Source: Gordionus sp. m RMFG-2023 (Eukaryota; Nematomorpha; Gordioida; Chordodea; Parachordodidae). From it: DNA of 64,000 bases. Each line of letters opens with the position of its first letter. Position 1 is the first letter of the stretch. The notes under the pieces are model-generated. The model was given only the letters and a program-made list of their open reading frames with translations, did not search any database and was not told the origin of the DNA. The position numbers and the translations under genes were made by a program. The DNA lies in contig NC_088775.1 in NCBI RefSeq assembly GCF_954871325.1, positions 60,675,561-60,739,560 on the forward strand, written 5' to 3'. This document shows positions 1 through 13,605 of the stretch, piece by piece.

Positions 1-1717
1 AAACATTAAATCTGCTTTGATTTTTTTGAAATAATGGGGCAGTTCTGATTATATCTTTAAACTAAAAGGGAAGATTTATCAGCTTGGAAAATTTAAGATG
101 CCAAATCTTCTGTATCTTTATAAACTTCACCTCTATTCAAAATAAAGCTAGCTGCAAATTTAAATAAAAATATTTTTGAATTAAAGCTACCAAATAACAT
201 CTAGTTACAAAATGAAATGTTAAAACTAGAATAAATCTAACAAAAAGGATGTATAGCAATGAATGCAAAAATGAATGCCCGAAAATCCGATTAATCTCTA
301 TATTTTTAAAGCATTCCTTCCTACAATTGATCAATTTATAAATAGTTAAGCGAAAGATTTTTGTGAATAGAGAGCTCTGTTGAATGTGTAATATTTGTAT
401 CCAAAGAATTTTGATGAAATAAATTTCTAAAATATTTTTGAAAAGCCTTGAAGAAAGTTTCACAATTAGAAAATATATTTAGTAACATATTACGACATGA
501 ATTGTCTTCATTTTTCCTTATTTACAAAGATTTAATAGTCATAAAATGAAAATACTGATGATATATTTATTGATTGCGAGGATTCTAATAAACGTTGTAA
601 TAATACAAGATAATAATAAATCCAACCAAGATATGAGATTATTTGATGCTATGACATGCACATAATTAGGATTGGGCATGTTACTTAATAAAAGTCAACG
701 GTTACCATCATGAAACATAACGGCTAAGTTACCATCGTCACTTTAAAGAAAGCTAACGTTTAGGTTCCTTTATATAGAACATGTAACAATTATAAAAATC
801 TCATATTTACATGATTAAAAATAAGAATAAAGGAAAATAGAAAGATTCGATAAAGTATTTTAATGATTCCCCGTTCTGTAAAATCTAAAATAAAAAGCAG
901 TATAATAAGAAACCAGAACTAATTTATTAATTATTATTGTCTAATTTAATAAAAATCAAAGATTTCATTTTAAAATATTAAATAAAGGAATAATTTTTAA
1001 AATAAAACATTATTTTCGTCACCTGTTTGGATCGAATTTGCAAATCAAAATAAGGGCTATACTGAATGGGTAAATATGTGTTATAATGTATAAATATTTA
1101 TATTATTGGATATTTACAGTGTATATTGATTTCAACTGATGGATCGAGATATAGGATTTTTTCAAAATATATTTATAGACTATAACTGTGGAAATAAAGA
1201 AAAAATAATTTTTATCGGTTCTATCTTGTAAATTAATATAATGTGAAACTTTAAATAGTGTGTTTATAACAATCTATCAAAATATTCGTTTTTACCAAAA
1301 TACTTCATGGTCTTATGGTCTTACTGTGCTGAAACTTTTTCACTGGCTGTCATTGTTTAAGAAAACAAAAAACGATATTTAACTAAATCCCACAATGAAA
1401 AGAGTTAAAAATAAAGTAATCCAATCGCAGTTCTATTGGATTCCTTTGTTTTCTGTTAACCAATACAATGAGACATTCCATTTTAACATTTAATATATTT
1501 TTATATAAACTTTGTTTTTATGATGAAAAAATCATTTTTGTTTAAAAATATCGTAATAAAATGTTTTTAAAGTAAGGAGAAATAAGCGCTACTTATGATT
1601 GGATCCAAAATATCTTATTTAACTTTTTTTTGGTTTTACTTATTTTCTTACTTTTATTTTATTATAATCTATATGCCATTTTATTTTTATTTAGCTTAAT
1701 ATTTATATATATATATA
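1..1717. other. AT-rich DNA without recognisable genes
   Basis: No open frame resembling a known protein and no clear element ends are visible on either strand. Short frames, such as one on the minus strand near 137-463, have low-complexity Ile/Phe/Leu composition and look like chance frames in AT-rich sequence. Confidence 0.6.
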
Positions 1718-1725
1718 GATCGAAA

Positions 1726-3478
1726 CATTAGCGTCACTAGGAGGGGGCGCGCAAGGGCTCGAGCCCCCTGAAAAATTTGAATAGCCCCATGAAGCAATTT
1801 TTTTTAATGGTTCCTTAATATCCCCTTGAACTAAAGAAATAAATTTTCTTGATAGCTCACTTAACAATTTCTTTTATAATTCTATTAAGTATTATATAGA
1901 TCTGATTTTATTATTTAAAAATTAATAAGTCTATCTAAATTATTATTAAATGAATTATATTTTAATTATTAGATTAGATTAATACATATAAATTATATTT
2001 TCACTCTGTCAGCTTGAAATCAAATTCTGTGTTAAAAATGGAATATCAATCACTCATAATGTCTAAATACCAATTTAGCATTAACAGTTGAAACTTAATG
2101 ATTTTTATTATTTAAATTAATTTATAACCTTAATTAAATAAATGTAATTATTTATTAATTGAAAGTTAACAAATTAAATATTGTAATTAGCAGAGTTCAA
2201 AATCACTAATCAACTATATTATTCATTTTTAAATTTGATTACCATGCCTCTTCCTGAAAATATTTCCAACACCCAAACAAGTATACGAAATTTCTTTATA
2301 AAAAGTAAGTAGACACATATAATTGATAATCCTCTATTATATAGAATTCGTTACAAAATATTAAGTAAAATGCCACTTTGACAGTTATAGAATTTAATAT
2401 TTTAGTATACTTTACTAATCAATGCTTTTGATAATATATATAAGGAACAATTTGCATTCAATTCTTTAATGCCAAATATATTTTGAATAAAAAAAAATAT
2501 TATTAAAAATTTATCATCATATTATTCAACCCACAATGGATGTACTAAATTAGATATCTTCTCTTCTCTTTTTTACGTGTTTTCTGGAAAGCTATTTATC
2601 TTTGAAAAACTGAGTTAAATTTTTAATATTAATATATTTTTGATATTATTTCAAACTATTATTATTTAAGACATAATATACCAACAAGAGGTGGTGCGAC
2701 AATAATATATCAAATCTTTATTGCTTTCATTATATCACCCTGGTCCTTATTTTCAAGTTATATGATTCATTTCTAACATGGCATCCTTACCGTGTAAATA
2801 ACTTATGGTTTAAATATATTTGCACAATTATTTATTCCAAAGATTTTTATTTTTAGTGTTTTATTTCATCAATTTTTCAAATATATAATAAAAATTGATA
2901 TGAGTTTACATCGTGAGTGTCATACATGACTGCAAATTAACCAACATCTATTATCTGTGTCTATGTAACTTAGATTATTACTCGTGCTGCTGAAAGCATT
3001 TGATTGCATAATTTAGTGGAGCAACAATGATCAACTGTCTAATAGTTTATATATTATTAAAAATGTAAGATAATCATTTAGAAATTTATTATCTCACAAT
3101 AATTTTCTCTACTTATTTAGCTTCCATAACATCTAAGAGATATTGTTTTACGATTTAAACTAGTCGTATATTCTCTTCTTCAAGAATTATAGATTTGGTA
3201 AGGATTACAAATTTTTTATTATTAGTCCATTTTATAAAACATTGACTAAAATGATAATACAACGTTATATTAGTTTCATGACCTTTTGTCAATGTAGGTT
3301 GCTAAGTAATGTTCAAAGTTTACAAATTTTAATTATATAAGTATAATATATTTATATAAAACCCGGCCGAAGGCCGAACAAAAGCAGACTGAGAGCCCGC
3401 AAAAATATGGAGGGCTTCGCCTCCCATAAATTTTTTTAGTTGAACTCCTTGAGATAGTAAAGGCTAGTGACGCCCCTG
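1726..3478. mobile_element. Non-autonomous hAT-type element (GCGTCACTAG termini), 1.75 kb
   Basis: The element starts CATTAGCGTCACTAG and ends with the inverse of CAGGGGCGTCACTAGC, giving imperfect TIRs of about 15 bp of the CAGGG type. It is bracketed by a perfect 8-bp duplication, GATCGAAA, at 1718-1725 and 3479-3486; 8 bp is the hAT signature. The subterminal regions are G/C-rich (1740-1770 and 3360-3430) in otherwise AT-rich sequence. The interior has no readable transposase, so it is either a deletion derivative or a decayed copy. A related right end lies at 51115-51156. The perfect duplication suggests moderate age. Confidence 0.8.
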
Positions 3479-3486
3479 GATCGAAA

Positions 3487-5169
3487 TAAGATTATTATAC
3501 AGTATTATTATATTTTTTGTACGAATGAATAAAAAAATGTTTTACCTTCTATTTTCTTATGTAAATAAATTTTGAAAGCTAGTTAACCAAAGAATTACAC
3601 TTTAAGTTAGCAAGTAAATATAATGGTTACAGAAGCTCTTCGATTTATTTTTAAATTGGAATATGTCATGTACATATTTGCATATTTTTTTCTAACATAT
3701 TAGTAAATTTTAAATGAAAATTTAGTAAATTTAAAACAATAAAAAATATGCTGTGGGCAAATGTGGGAGCCATGGAAGCATATATATTGATGCCTGTTGA
3801 CAGAGATTATATAATATTGAGTTAATATATTTATTTAATCTTTGGGACTATATTTGGGATATGACCGATTTTGTATGTAGAATAATGTTTATTCTCGGTG
3901 CAATATGATGTAATGTATGTTTAAGATTTTATAGTGCAATTAATAATAATTTTATATGTGCAATCAATATTATTCTATGTGTATAACATATATTTTTATT
4001 ATATGCGCAACTGCGATAAGCATGTTTTTATTAAGTGTAATTAGCAATATTTATATGTGCAATAAAATAAAATATGTGACATCATTCAAGAATCTTTTTT
4101 TTAAAAAAATGTGATATGCTTTCATATGAGTTTTTTTAATAAATAAAATGTGATAACTGTAATATTGTGTGCAACCTATTTTTTAGACATGTTTTCTCCA
4201 AATATATAAAAATAAAAACATGTAGAAGGCTCGTAAATGGTGGAGGGGAAGAGTATAAGGCGAAACCCTCATATAGACAAGACAGATTGATAATATTTGC
4301 CTACGAGGCCACAGCTTCACCATACCGCCTCTGGATCTTATATAAAAATTATAAAATGAATAATTTCAAAGAAATATTATAAATATGTCTTGTAAAATAA
4401 TTTACTAAAGGAGTATTATGACAAAAACACGAATTCTACTACCACCTTTAATTAACATATGCTTTTATTTTAGAACAACATACTTCTTTAGTTTATACAA
4501 GTATATTTTATTTTATTAATTATATAAGCGAAGTATCTACAATATTTATTTATTAACTATTCATATTTACACATTTTTTTTGATGCAGAAAAACCTATGC
4601 ATTTAAAGATAATAAAATGTACCAAATGCATTTAAATTATTAATATATTCTTAAATATATTTCTATGATAACCTACTTTCATTAATTTATCCTACAACAT
4701 ATTTATTCTATCATATTTCATTTTGTCTTTACCAAATTTTTTACAGATTCTTTTTAAACTTTAAAATAACTCATTAAATACAATAAATCATTTCATATCA
4801 TACAGAATTTTAACTTAAAATACTACCACATTAATACTTATTTAATTGGATATGAACCTTTTACTTCCTCTTATTTCCCATTGGTGTTTAATTAAGTGGC
4901 TTTTCCTCTTGTGGACACAATTAATTGTAGACTGCCCAACAATTGTGGATGGGCTGATCTCATAGGTTGCCTTCAAATTTCTTAATCCAACTAGATGGGA
5001 TGAGGTAGTCTAAGCATAGCTTTGCTATTTCATTGATTCCACTTACTTATGACATGTATAAAAAAATTTTTAATTTAAAATTATACATTTGAGTTCTTAA
5101 TCATCTGAACCTAATATTTTATTGAGATAAAAAATATTTATAATGAATATTATATTCATAAATATCTTA
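3487..5169. other. Anonymous AT-rich stretch with a degenerate repeat
   Basis: No gene recognised. Around 3895-4080 the word TGTGCAAT or GTGCAATA recurs at irregular spacing of roughly 50-90 bp, suggesting an old decayed minisatellite. A short frame at 4167-4382 on the plus strand resembles nothing I recognise and is probably fortuitous. Confidence 0.4.
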
Positions 5170-5177
5170 CATGTTAT

Positions 5178-5529
5178 CAGGTGTGTAAAGAGGGGGGGGG
5201 TTGTAAATTTACCTGTTTTATTAAATATCATTTCTAACTAATAAAAAAAATTCCCTACACCCTCTCCCCTCCTCCTCCTCTTCAACCTCTCCAAGTATTT
5301 ATACAATATATCACTATAAAAAAGAATTTGAAAGGAAAATTAGTAAAAGTTAATAAATTATTAGAAAAACCATTTCTGTAAAAAAAGTGAAAATCTAAAA
5401 TTATTTTTTATTAAAATTTAATATAACCAAAGGTCTACTATAAGTGGACTTGTAGACCACACAATAAAATTTATCGCAGAAAATCCCACTCTCCCACTCC
5501 CCCTTAGCAAAATCCTGGATATACCTATG
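5178..5529. mobile_element. MITE, copy A of a G-tract-ended family
   Basis: About 350 bp with G-rich/C-rich ends: the left begins CAGGTGTGTAAAG followed by nine G, and the right end contains CCCCCTTAGCAAAATCCTGG. The 8-bp flanks CATGTTAT (5170-5177) and CAAGTTAT (5530-5537) match at 7 of 8 positions, fitting a hAT-type duplication. The interior shares long stretches with copy B at 13094-13605, for example the block beginning TATATCACTATAAA. No coding capacity. Confidence 0.6.
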
Positions 5530-6038
5530 CAAGTTATATTTAACTAAAAAATATATAATTTGAATTATGTTAAAATATTATTTTCTGGAATTATCTTGTA
5601 ACTAAAGTTATCATTTTTATAATCGTAAATTTATTATGAATATCCCTTTTTTTTTTGCAAATCAAATCATAATTAATTATTTAAAGTTTTTTTTCATAAT
5701 ATAATGAACATTATTTATATATGCACCATTGAATCAATAATAAAGTGATATAATTTTTGAGCTTATGAGAGATTTCCTATAACTGGCTTAAAAATTTTTT
5801 ATGGATAGAAATTTACAAATTAAGTAAAAATACATTTAAATAAAATAAAGAGCCAAACCAACAATTAAAATAATTTTTAAACATTGGAAGAGCATGTTAA
5901 ACAAAATAATTAGATAAATGGGCAAATGGAAAAATTATAAAAATAAGGATAGTGGGAAAGTGAGCACATTAAAATCCACCCATTGCTGACCTCTAAAACT
6001 TTTATAAAAGATACTTTTAGATTATTGTATAATTCAAT

Positions 6039-6226
6039 CAAGTGGTGCCCACTAGTCTTTATAATATTGAGGCTCAAATATTTTTATTAAATTCTTTATT
6101 TTTTTTGCTAATATATTTGAAAATGACCATTTTTTAGCTAACAATTTCTAAATAACTTTTTAATTTCAAAATTTTAAGGGGTCTTGAGCCCATGTTCACA
6201 TTTCCCCCTCTCCAGTGACGCTACTG
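6039..6226. mobile_element. Short MITE-like fragment with a GTGACGCTACTG end
   Basis: The right end, CAGTGACGCTACTG, resembles the GCGTCACTAG termini of the 1726-3478 element in inverted form. The left side carries a similar but diverged CAAGTGGTGCCCACTAG. No convincing duplication is visible at the flanks, so the exact borders are uncertain. It is about 190 bp and non-coding. Confidence 0.4.
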
Positions 6227-7714
6227 GTTCAAATGAATAATTTTAATATAATTTAATAAATCATAAAATATATTCATTAATAAAATAGCATATAAATTAC
6301 GTTCTTTATAGATATTTTTGGGGAACTCAGAACATCCATTCTACTTCCATCAATTTATCTAAAGTTTAAAGGTATTTAATTTAATATAAAAAAATGCACC
6401 TCAAAGATTTAAATTCTGCCCCAATTTTTCATTTTTTAAACAATTTTTTTTACAACACTTTCAGAGGAACAATTTTTTCCGATCTTTTTACCTTTTCCGT
6501 TATTTGACCTATGCTACTATATATAATATTTACATGTTTGATTCTGGTGCAATTAGCAAATGGTTTTTAATTTAAGCTATAAACACCCATAAATTAAAGT
6601 TCTTTAATCATTGACGTAGACAATAAATTTGAAAAGTTTATTTATATCATATATTACGTAATGCTATTTCCTTTAATAAGAGATGTCTGTTTTATTATAG
6701 GCTAAGCAGAGAACGAATAAATAATTCTTTTATTTCTGCCTCTTTTTAAACTTATCGATTTAATTTGTAGAAATAAATGATAATAATTATACCATACAAA
6801 TAATTTTTGTATTATTTCAGTTATCGATTTTCTAAACTTTTTACATATCCTACCTGCCTTTTTATATGGTATAAAATAAAGAGATTTCTTTTTTAACTGC
6901 ATCTTTTTATTAATTAAAATAGAACTTTTAGAGCAATAAAAAATATCTTTTCTATACAGCAATATTTGCCTAATTTGGGGCATTGACTTTATCATTTAAT
7001 CATTCCTGCAATAGTGTACATTTTATTGCTTTTACCACGCCCTAACGATCACTGATTTAGGCTTTTGATGATTCGGGCAATTTCACGATTCAATCAGATG
7101 AAATTTTATAACTTTTTATCAGAAAAAATGTTAAATTGAGCATTTGTTTGTTAAAAAGCTGCATAACTTTCTTGCACCATCACATTAATTTTTTTATTAT
7201 ATTATAACTTGATAAATCGGGCTCATATTTATATACTTGGATTAAATTTTGCTTTTTAAAATAAAATTAAGGATATAACGAATTTCAAACCGGAAGTTGT
7301 AATTATTTTCATTTCGGCTTATTATATATAAGCAAATCTTTAACTCAAAGTATTCATTTTATACTTTAATGTTATGCATACTTTAAATATTCAGTAAAAA
7401 CTTTGATAATTTAACGATGTTTTTATCTCTTTTTTTCTATTTATTTACAAATGATTATATGAAAATGTTAGTAAATATTTCCCACCAGATTTTTTTTAAA
7501 CTTTTTTTATTTATTAAATTTATATTGTGAATATCAAGCAAAAAAATCAAGAATATGAATTTTGAGCCACGGCGAACTGACTGACCAGCCAGAATTCTAA
7601 GAACCTATCTAAATTTTTACCCACATGCGTCATGATGTACGAATCTAAAGAATATAATTTAATTGTATAAGTTTTACCTCTGTAAATATTTCTTTTTTTA
7701 TGTTCTGTACATCG
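6227..7714. other. AT-rich DNA without recognisable features
   Basis: No gene, repeat end or RNA gene could be supported. A minus-strand frame at 6702-6995 is Lys/Ile/Ser-rich without any recognised domain and is treated as fortuitous. Confidence 0.5.
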
Positions 7715-9011
7715 CTATTTATCAGTGCTGTAGAGCTAAAATTTGTGCTGGGGGTACTCTATTATTTAAAAAAAATGGTGGGGGGAGGGCACAAAATTGT
7801 TTTTCCAAGAATTTGAGGCAAATTTTTTAAAATAGTTGTCATGTTGTGAAATCCACAATAAGCTTCAGTCGGAAACAAAGTTCTTTGATTGGCTCTTCCC
7901 CACAATGAATGTGAGTGTGCTTGTCAGTTATCTCTATAAATATTCCATATCAGATAAGGTAGTTTAAAAGATAAAAATAAAATTGAATATAGTATTTTTA
8001 TTGGAATTGGCATCCATTAACTCATTTTGCATATTGTCTATTAAGGTGATTGATTTTCGTTGATAGTGCCTTCTGCTTTCCTTCAATATTATTTATCCGT
8101 ATTTATTCATTTTCATAGCTTCTTGAGCTATTTTCATATTTTCTCCTTTAGAAATATTTAATATACATTCATTTAGAAATTATAAGAGATTTAGAACCAA
8201 TTAGGCTATCCTTAAGCGATTTTAGAAACCCTTCGCTTTATTGTTTTTTCAGCTTTAGGTAAACTGATTGTGTCTTAAGCCTTAAGTTAGATTGGATAAT
8301 TGAAATAGAACATCATATATCTAGGCAAGATGATAAGATGCTTTCTAATCGAGTGGATTGTCCACTAAATTTTGCTATAATTTGCTAAATTATCGAAAAG
8401 CTTATACAGTGCCCCATAATTATTTAAAACTATTAAAAATACGGAGACTGCTGACACCCATCGTACAAGTACCCTTCCAATCTTCAACATCTGAATTCTC
8501 AATTCAGATGCTATTTGATCCAACGCCTATTAAGTTTCATTATACTGGCTATATAAACTATATAATATACATTATGTCAATAACGGCTTTAATGTGATAA
8601 ACGCTTGTTAACACTTTATTACATTGGACATGGCGAATTCTAAACGATGATATTTAAAAAATGTCAGGATATGGATCGTTGGATATAGTGCGCAAAGGCG
8701 TGTTGCTCACTAGATTTATTCTCAATCATGACACTAGCGCCAAACAAAAGAAATCCATTATTTTATAAAAACTTTAAAGAAAACTTATCGGATTTAACAA
8801 GATCCTGTAGGGTAGGAACAATCCCCTCTGTCTTTTCATTCCAGTTTAATCAAAAATAGGTTTATCAAAAGAGGACCCCAATACCGATTTTACATAAATA
8901 ACCAAGACTGGTTTATTTAACAATGTTGTAGATTAATCTACCAAAAAAATTATAGATAATATTATCAATTTACAATATAAAATCGCTATCCTGGTAGATA
9001 GCTGTCAATTA

Positions 9012-9197
9012 TTAACAAACAAATCTACAAATGGGCAATTCTCTTGCAAGATTATAAGCAGTATTAAACATTATCTTGGTTTGTTTATCAATGTGATTAA
9101 GGCAGTTATATGGCTTCAGGCCTTTTTCAACAGTTTTGTCACCTGAATTGGCATATTCCCACAAACATTGTAGTATGTGATCTGTCTTATCATTCAC
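9012..9197 (-). pseudogene. Fragment of a hAT transposase (region before the dimerisation domain)
   Basis: The minus-strand translation includes KIMFNTAYNLARELPICRF, which resembles the segment of ZBED/KIAA1586-like hAT proteins usually written as a variant of AYxxAKxxxPFxxF. Upstream and downstream frames are full of stops, so only this patch is recognisable. Its position inside the 7723-10158 element supports the assignment. The similarity is short and judged by eye. Confidence 0.4.
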
Positions 9198-9417
9198 ATG
9201 ATATATGCAGTCTGTGGGAAAGCAGGGTTACAACTAGTAGACGGCTAGTTAAAACGGATACAATGACATTCATATTCATATTTCTATTGGATAATCGTTT
9301 TAAGAACCAATCAAAATAGTGAATGGTTTGTTTTTGAATTAAAAATGTACAATTACATTCATATACTATCTTTTTGTTTATAATATTTAATGTTTATTTC
9401 ACGATGAAAAATATATG

Positions 9418-9985
9418 CAGGGATGTGAACCCTTCAACAATAAAAAAGCGTCCGGGTTTAGGAATAAAATTTAATAAAAAGGTCCGAGTTCAAGGTTTGA
9501 GAACGAAAGAATTATTGGCTAAAAATAACAATTTTATTTATTTATTTCTTATACTCCATAGGCCTATTTAAAAGCTAATAGGAATCGAAGAGTACATTAT
9601 TCATATTCGATTCGTTTAAATGAATCAATAATTTACTATTCATACGTATAACAATACTTACTACTATTTATACTCGATTTAAATTATTAATTCGTTTTTT
9701 AAAAATAAAAATTCATACGAAAATATTGGTTTTAACTAAGAAGCACCTTACACAAGCACTTTATGTATACCTTGTTAATCACATCACCCATTAGGTTGAT
9801 AGGTTATCAATGGAAATGAAATGACAAATTTTATTAAAAAACATTTATTAATTTGAATTTAAATATTTGGATTAAAATATTTGAATAATTCAATTTGAAT
9901 ACAACTAATTCGTCGAATATTCAAAAGGGTCCAGGTTTGGGTTCAGCAAAAATACGAGGGTTCCAGGTCCGGGTTCACTACCCTG
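9418..9985. mobile_element. hAT-type MITE with CAGGG(A/T)(A/T)GTGAACCC ends, 568 bp
   Basis: The left end CAGGGATGTGAACCC and the inverted right end CAGGGTAGTGAACCC form a 15-bp TIR with two mismatches. Flanks AATATATG (9410-9417) and ATTTTATG (9986-9993) match at 6 of 8 positions. Both subterminal regions contain further copies of a GTCCGGGTTTAGG / GTCCAGGTTTGGG word. Related end sequences occur at 26411-26545 and possibly at the right edge of the window (63950-64000). No protein is encoded. It lies inside the older 7723-10158 element. Confidence 0.75.
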
Positions 9986-10166
9986 ATTTTATGTTTATTC
10001 ATGATAAAAATATGCTAAATATACTATTATAAAATTTATTTTAAAATATTTTGGAAGGAGCATGCCCTGCTCCTTACCTTCTTGAAAATCTGGCAGGGGG
10101 CACATTAAATTTTTTTAAATCAGCGGGTCCCTTTGTCCCCCTTCAGACTACATCCCTACTATTTAC

Positions 10167-13093
10167 ATAATAATTCAGACTTATAAAGACTCCAGCCTGG
10201 CGTTATTTTCGAAATAATATAACTAAAATTGTTCTTAATTTAGGAAATTGAACATGAGGAATTTATTCTATTTAGGTAAATGTTATACTATTTTTCGAAA
10301 TCGTGTTTACTTTTTAACAAGAGAGTTCATTTATCAAAAAATCGGTAAATGTATTTCCAGTATACGATCTTTCTATACAATGGGTTTAAATTTAAATGAT
10401 GGGAATAATTGTTTTTAATTCATTTTTTATCAGATTCCTGTTTTTCTCATGCCTGAACATTTTGAATATTTTAAAAAATTAGAATCTCTTATATCATAGA
10501 TTATATTGTAGGGTTTTATTAATGTTAGAATGATTAATTTACTACTATTATTATAATATATTTGCTACAATATTAAATTTAAAAAAAAATAACATAATGT
10601 ATTTTTTTTTTAAAAAGTGTTCTTTTCTGTCTGATACATCTGGAAAATGGATTTTTAGAAAAAAATATGATCATTGTATTCATCTAGATATAAGATTTAT
10701 ATCCAAGGAATTCGTTAAACTTAACGTTATATCATTAAAATTCAATTTTTCTTTCAAACGATGTAAATTATTATTATTTTCATGATAATTTTGAGTTCAG
10801 CAAACATATTTTTGAGCTTGTAGGTAGTTGTAATTAGAGATCTGAAAAACTTATCCCAACCCACCGACTCGGAAAGTTATGATTATATTTTTCGGAATGG
10901 GACGGGTCGTGAAAATTTTTTTTCGGTTTTAATTAATGATATCAATAAAACATGAGTTAATTGTAGATTATTTGCAATTTTTGATTATTTTATATAGTAT
11001 ACCTATATTTAAGCCCTTGATATGTTTTGCCTAATCTTTCACAAAGGGGTGGGGGGGGGTCAAGGCAGCCTTAATTTACGCTATTATTTAAGATGTGATT
11101 TTTTCAAATAATTTATAACCGGACCAATCAATTATTTATTAAAAAAAAAGGCTTTAATACCTAACAGTTGCCTTCGCGAAATCTATTTTTTGATGTTTTG
11201 CTAAAGTAAAAATTATATAGGCTCTTTGAATATGACTTTGTTCCAGCGCGACGCCACTTATTCACTCCTAGCTATCATCTCGAAAAATATAGGCTATTTA
11301 ATCATTTTTACAATATTATATAATTTTTCACTTTGTAAACTATACTATAATATTAATATTATATTGCACTTTTTTTTGTTATTGTTTAATATTATGTAAA
11401 ATATATCATTTCGATCATTGCAAATTTCCTACTCTTTTTAAAAATAATAAAATAATTTTATCATCAATTTTTCATTGTAACATAGATATTTATAAATCAC
11501 TGAACTAAAACGTGAACAAAAAAACACGTATGACGGTATGAATGCATGATAATAACGTATCTTTGATTTTTAAAAAGTGAAAAATGATATTATATTTAAA
11601 AAATAATAATACATGAACATCAATAGCCAAAACAATAAATTCTATATCGTATCTGTTTTTGTCCCTGCCCTTTTTTATTCTGCCTTAGTTCAGCCGAATT
11701 TTTTCAACCAAATACGACCCGAATTTAAAAAAGGTTGGACATCGAAATATAGTTCCTTGTAAATAAGTTTTATAATGATTTTATTATTTAAAAGCTATAT
11801 TATCACTAATATAATAATATAAAAAATGTAAAGAGAAGTGCATAAGATTAAGAATGCATATTTAAAAAGTCAAAAAAGAAATCTTCAGAAATCAGTAAAT
11901 CCGACCCGACGAGAAAATATATCACCCCGGTTCTAATAAAAAAATTATAAAGAACACATCAGGCATGATAAAAAACGAAGACAATTTTTTATGCCGGTTC
12001 ATTAGCCAATGCAGTTTCCTATATTTCTGGACTTTTTCAGTAGTATAAGTGCTTAACTTAAGTTTTAGTTTATTATAATCATGATTGAAGTTGGGGAAAA
12101 ATAATAAATTCAAAATAGGAAGGAGGAAATTTATTTCCCTTTGCCAACATTGTGGAAATTATAACACCTGATACCAAAATCTTAAAAAAATAATAGTCAA
12201 ATGAAATGTCCCTCGGTCGTAATCTCATTAATTGTAGATTTAAACCTATAAAATTTGATTGCCAAATTTATTTTTTAATAATAAATCGAGTTTTTCGTAA
12301 ATCGTGTAACAAACACCTATATATCCTTTTCCCACATATTTATTTGATATTTAAATATTTTTCTAAGGTATTTTTTTCATAAATTTGAACAATTTTTCCA
12401 ATTTTAATTACCTTGATAAAAAAATAATTAATATTACGTGAACGAGGAAGATATTTAATAGCGAGAAATAGATTTAAAATTACAAGGTTAATAATTTAAA
12501 AATCATTTTTTTTTCTACGTTAATTATTATCTCATCATCATTCAACCTGTGTAATCAAATTTTTGTTTAAAATATAATAAAAAAATATATTAAGAAAGAT
12601 GATTTTAACATTCCTAAACTGTAAATTATAAAATTTAAAAAAAGATTATTTTTACATTTTTTCTTGACTACTTTATTTATGCTCTACATTATCAAACCAC
12701 TGACAAATCGGGAAAGACTTACTAAATTGTTTTTAATTTTGGGTTTATATTATTGCGCATAAATCGAATTATCCGATTCGTACTTTACGAATACGAATAA
12801 TAATTTTGAATAAGAAATAATAGCCTTATCATTTGTCTAAAAATTTTTTTATGTAATTTGAAATAATTCGTATTATTCGAAAATAAAAATAAATCGTATC
12901 ACACTTTTCTTATTTAATGATGATTAAACGTCCATCTCATCTGTCCTGTCCCTTTTTTAATTAAGACGGATGTCCCATGAATTTGACTCGCCCGAAAAAA
13001 GCTCTAATACTATATTTTTAAAATATATAATGGCTTTTATTATAAAATTAAAAAGAAAAAAGTGCCATATAAAATACTTAGCCCGATCCCAGT
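10167..13093. other. Anonymous AT-rich stretch
   Basis: No gene recognised. There is a possible isolated hAT-like end at about 10836 (TAGAGATCTGAAAAAC, followed by CCCAACCCACCGACTCGG), but no partner end was found. A run of nine G lies at 11051-11059. Short frames at 10597-10785 (plus) and 11922-12113 (minus) are low-complexity and unsupported. Confidence 0.4.
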
Positions 13094-13605
13094 GGGGTTA
13101 CCAAGGGGGGAACACCCCCCATCGCAAATTTGTTCTAATATAATTTTAAGCTAATAAGAATTTTACTCCTACACATCCCTCACCTTCCTTACCCTAAAAA
13201 ATGTATACAATATATCACTATAAAGACGAATTTGAAAGAAAAATTAGTAAAAGTTAATATCTTTTTAAAATAACGGCTATAATTCAATATTTTTAGAAAA
13301 CACTATTTATATAAAAAATTACTGAAAAACCAAAAATAAAATATAACCTAGCCAAGGACTTACAAAAAGTGGCATAATATATCACTATAAAGACGAATTT
13401 GAAAGAAAAATTAGTAAAAGTTAATATCTTTTTAAAATAACGGCTATAATTCAATATTTTTAGAAAACACTATTTATATAAAAAATTACTGAAAAACCAA
13501 AAATAAAATATAACCTAGCCAAGGACTTACAAAAAGTGGCATAAATAAAATTTAATGCAGAAATCCCCTCTTAACAGTATTCCCCCTTGCTCAAACTGGC
13601 CTGGG
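13094..13605. mobile_element. MITE, copy B of the family at 5178-5529, internally duplicated
   Basis: The left end CAGTGGGGTTACCAAGGGG and the inverted right-end CAGTTTGAGCAAGGGGGAA are similar G-rich termini. The interior is alignable to copy A (TATATCACTATAAAGA..., AAATTAGTAAAAGTTAAT, and a terminal GCAGAAATCCC block). A 167-bp segment is duplicated in tandem, which explains the greater length. Flanking target duplications are not clear. Confidence 0.6.
13210..13543. repeat. Two tandem 167-bp units, apparently identical
   Basis: Unit 1 runs about 13210-13376 and unit 2 about 13377-13543; both end in AAAAAGTGGCATA. I could see no difference between them by eye, so the duplication is much younger than the MITE that contains it. 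Confidence 0.9.

Larger units (their letters stand above)
7723..10158 (-). mobile_element. Decayed hAT element carrying a nested MITE
   Basis: Termini CAGTGCTGTAG (left) and TAGGGATGTAG (right, read inward) are similar. The 8-bp flanks CTATTTAT (7715-7722) and CTATTTAC (10159-10166) match at 7 of 8 positions. G-rich subterminal blocks lie just inside both ends (7749-7790 and 10090-10145). On the minus strand near 9000-9200 a fragment resembles the C-terminal half of hAT transposases. The 568-bp MITE at 9418-9985 sits inside. I infer an old hAT copy with only traces of coding sequence left. Confidence 0.5.

Noticed and set aside
137-463. 108-codon minus-strand frame
   Set aside because: Ile/Leu/Phe-rich, no domain, no supporting context; such frames are expected by chance in AT-rich DNA.
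3895-4080. TGTGCAAT repeats as a satellite or CRISPR-like array
   Set aside because: Spacing and unit sequence are irregular and the context is eukaryotic; best read as a decayed minisatellite.
6702-6995. 97-codon Lys-rich minus-strand frame
   Set aside because: No recognisable motif and no relation to neighbouring elements; likely fortuitous.
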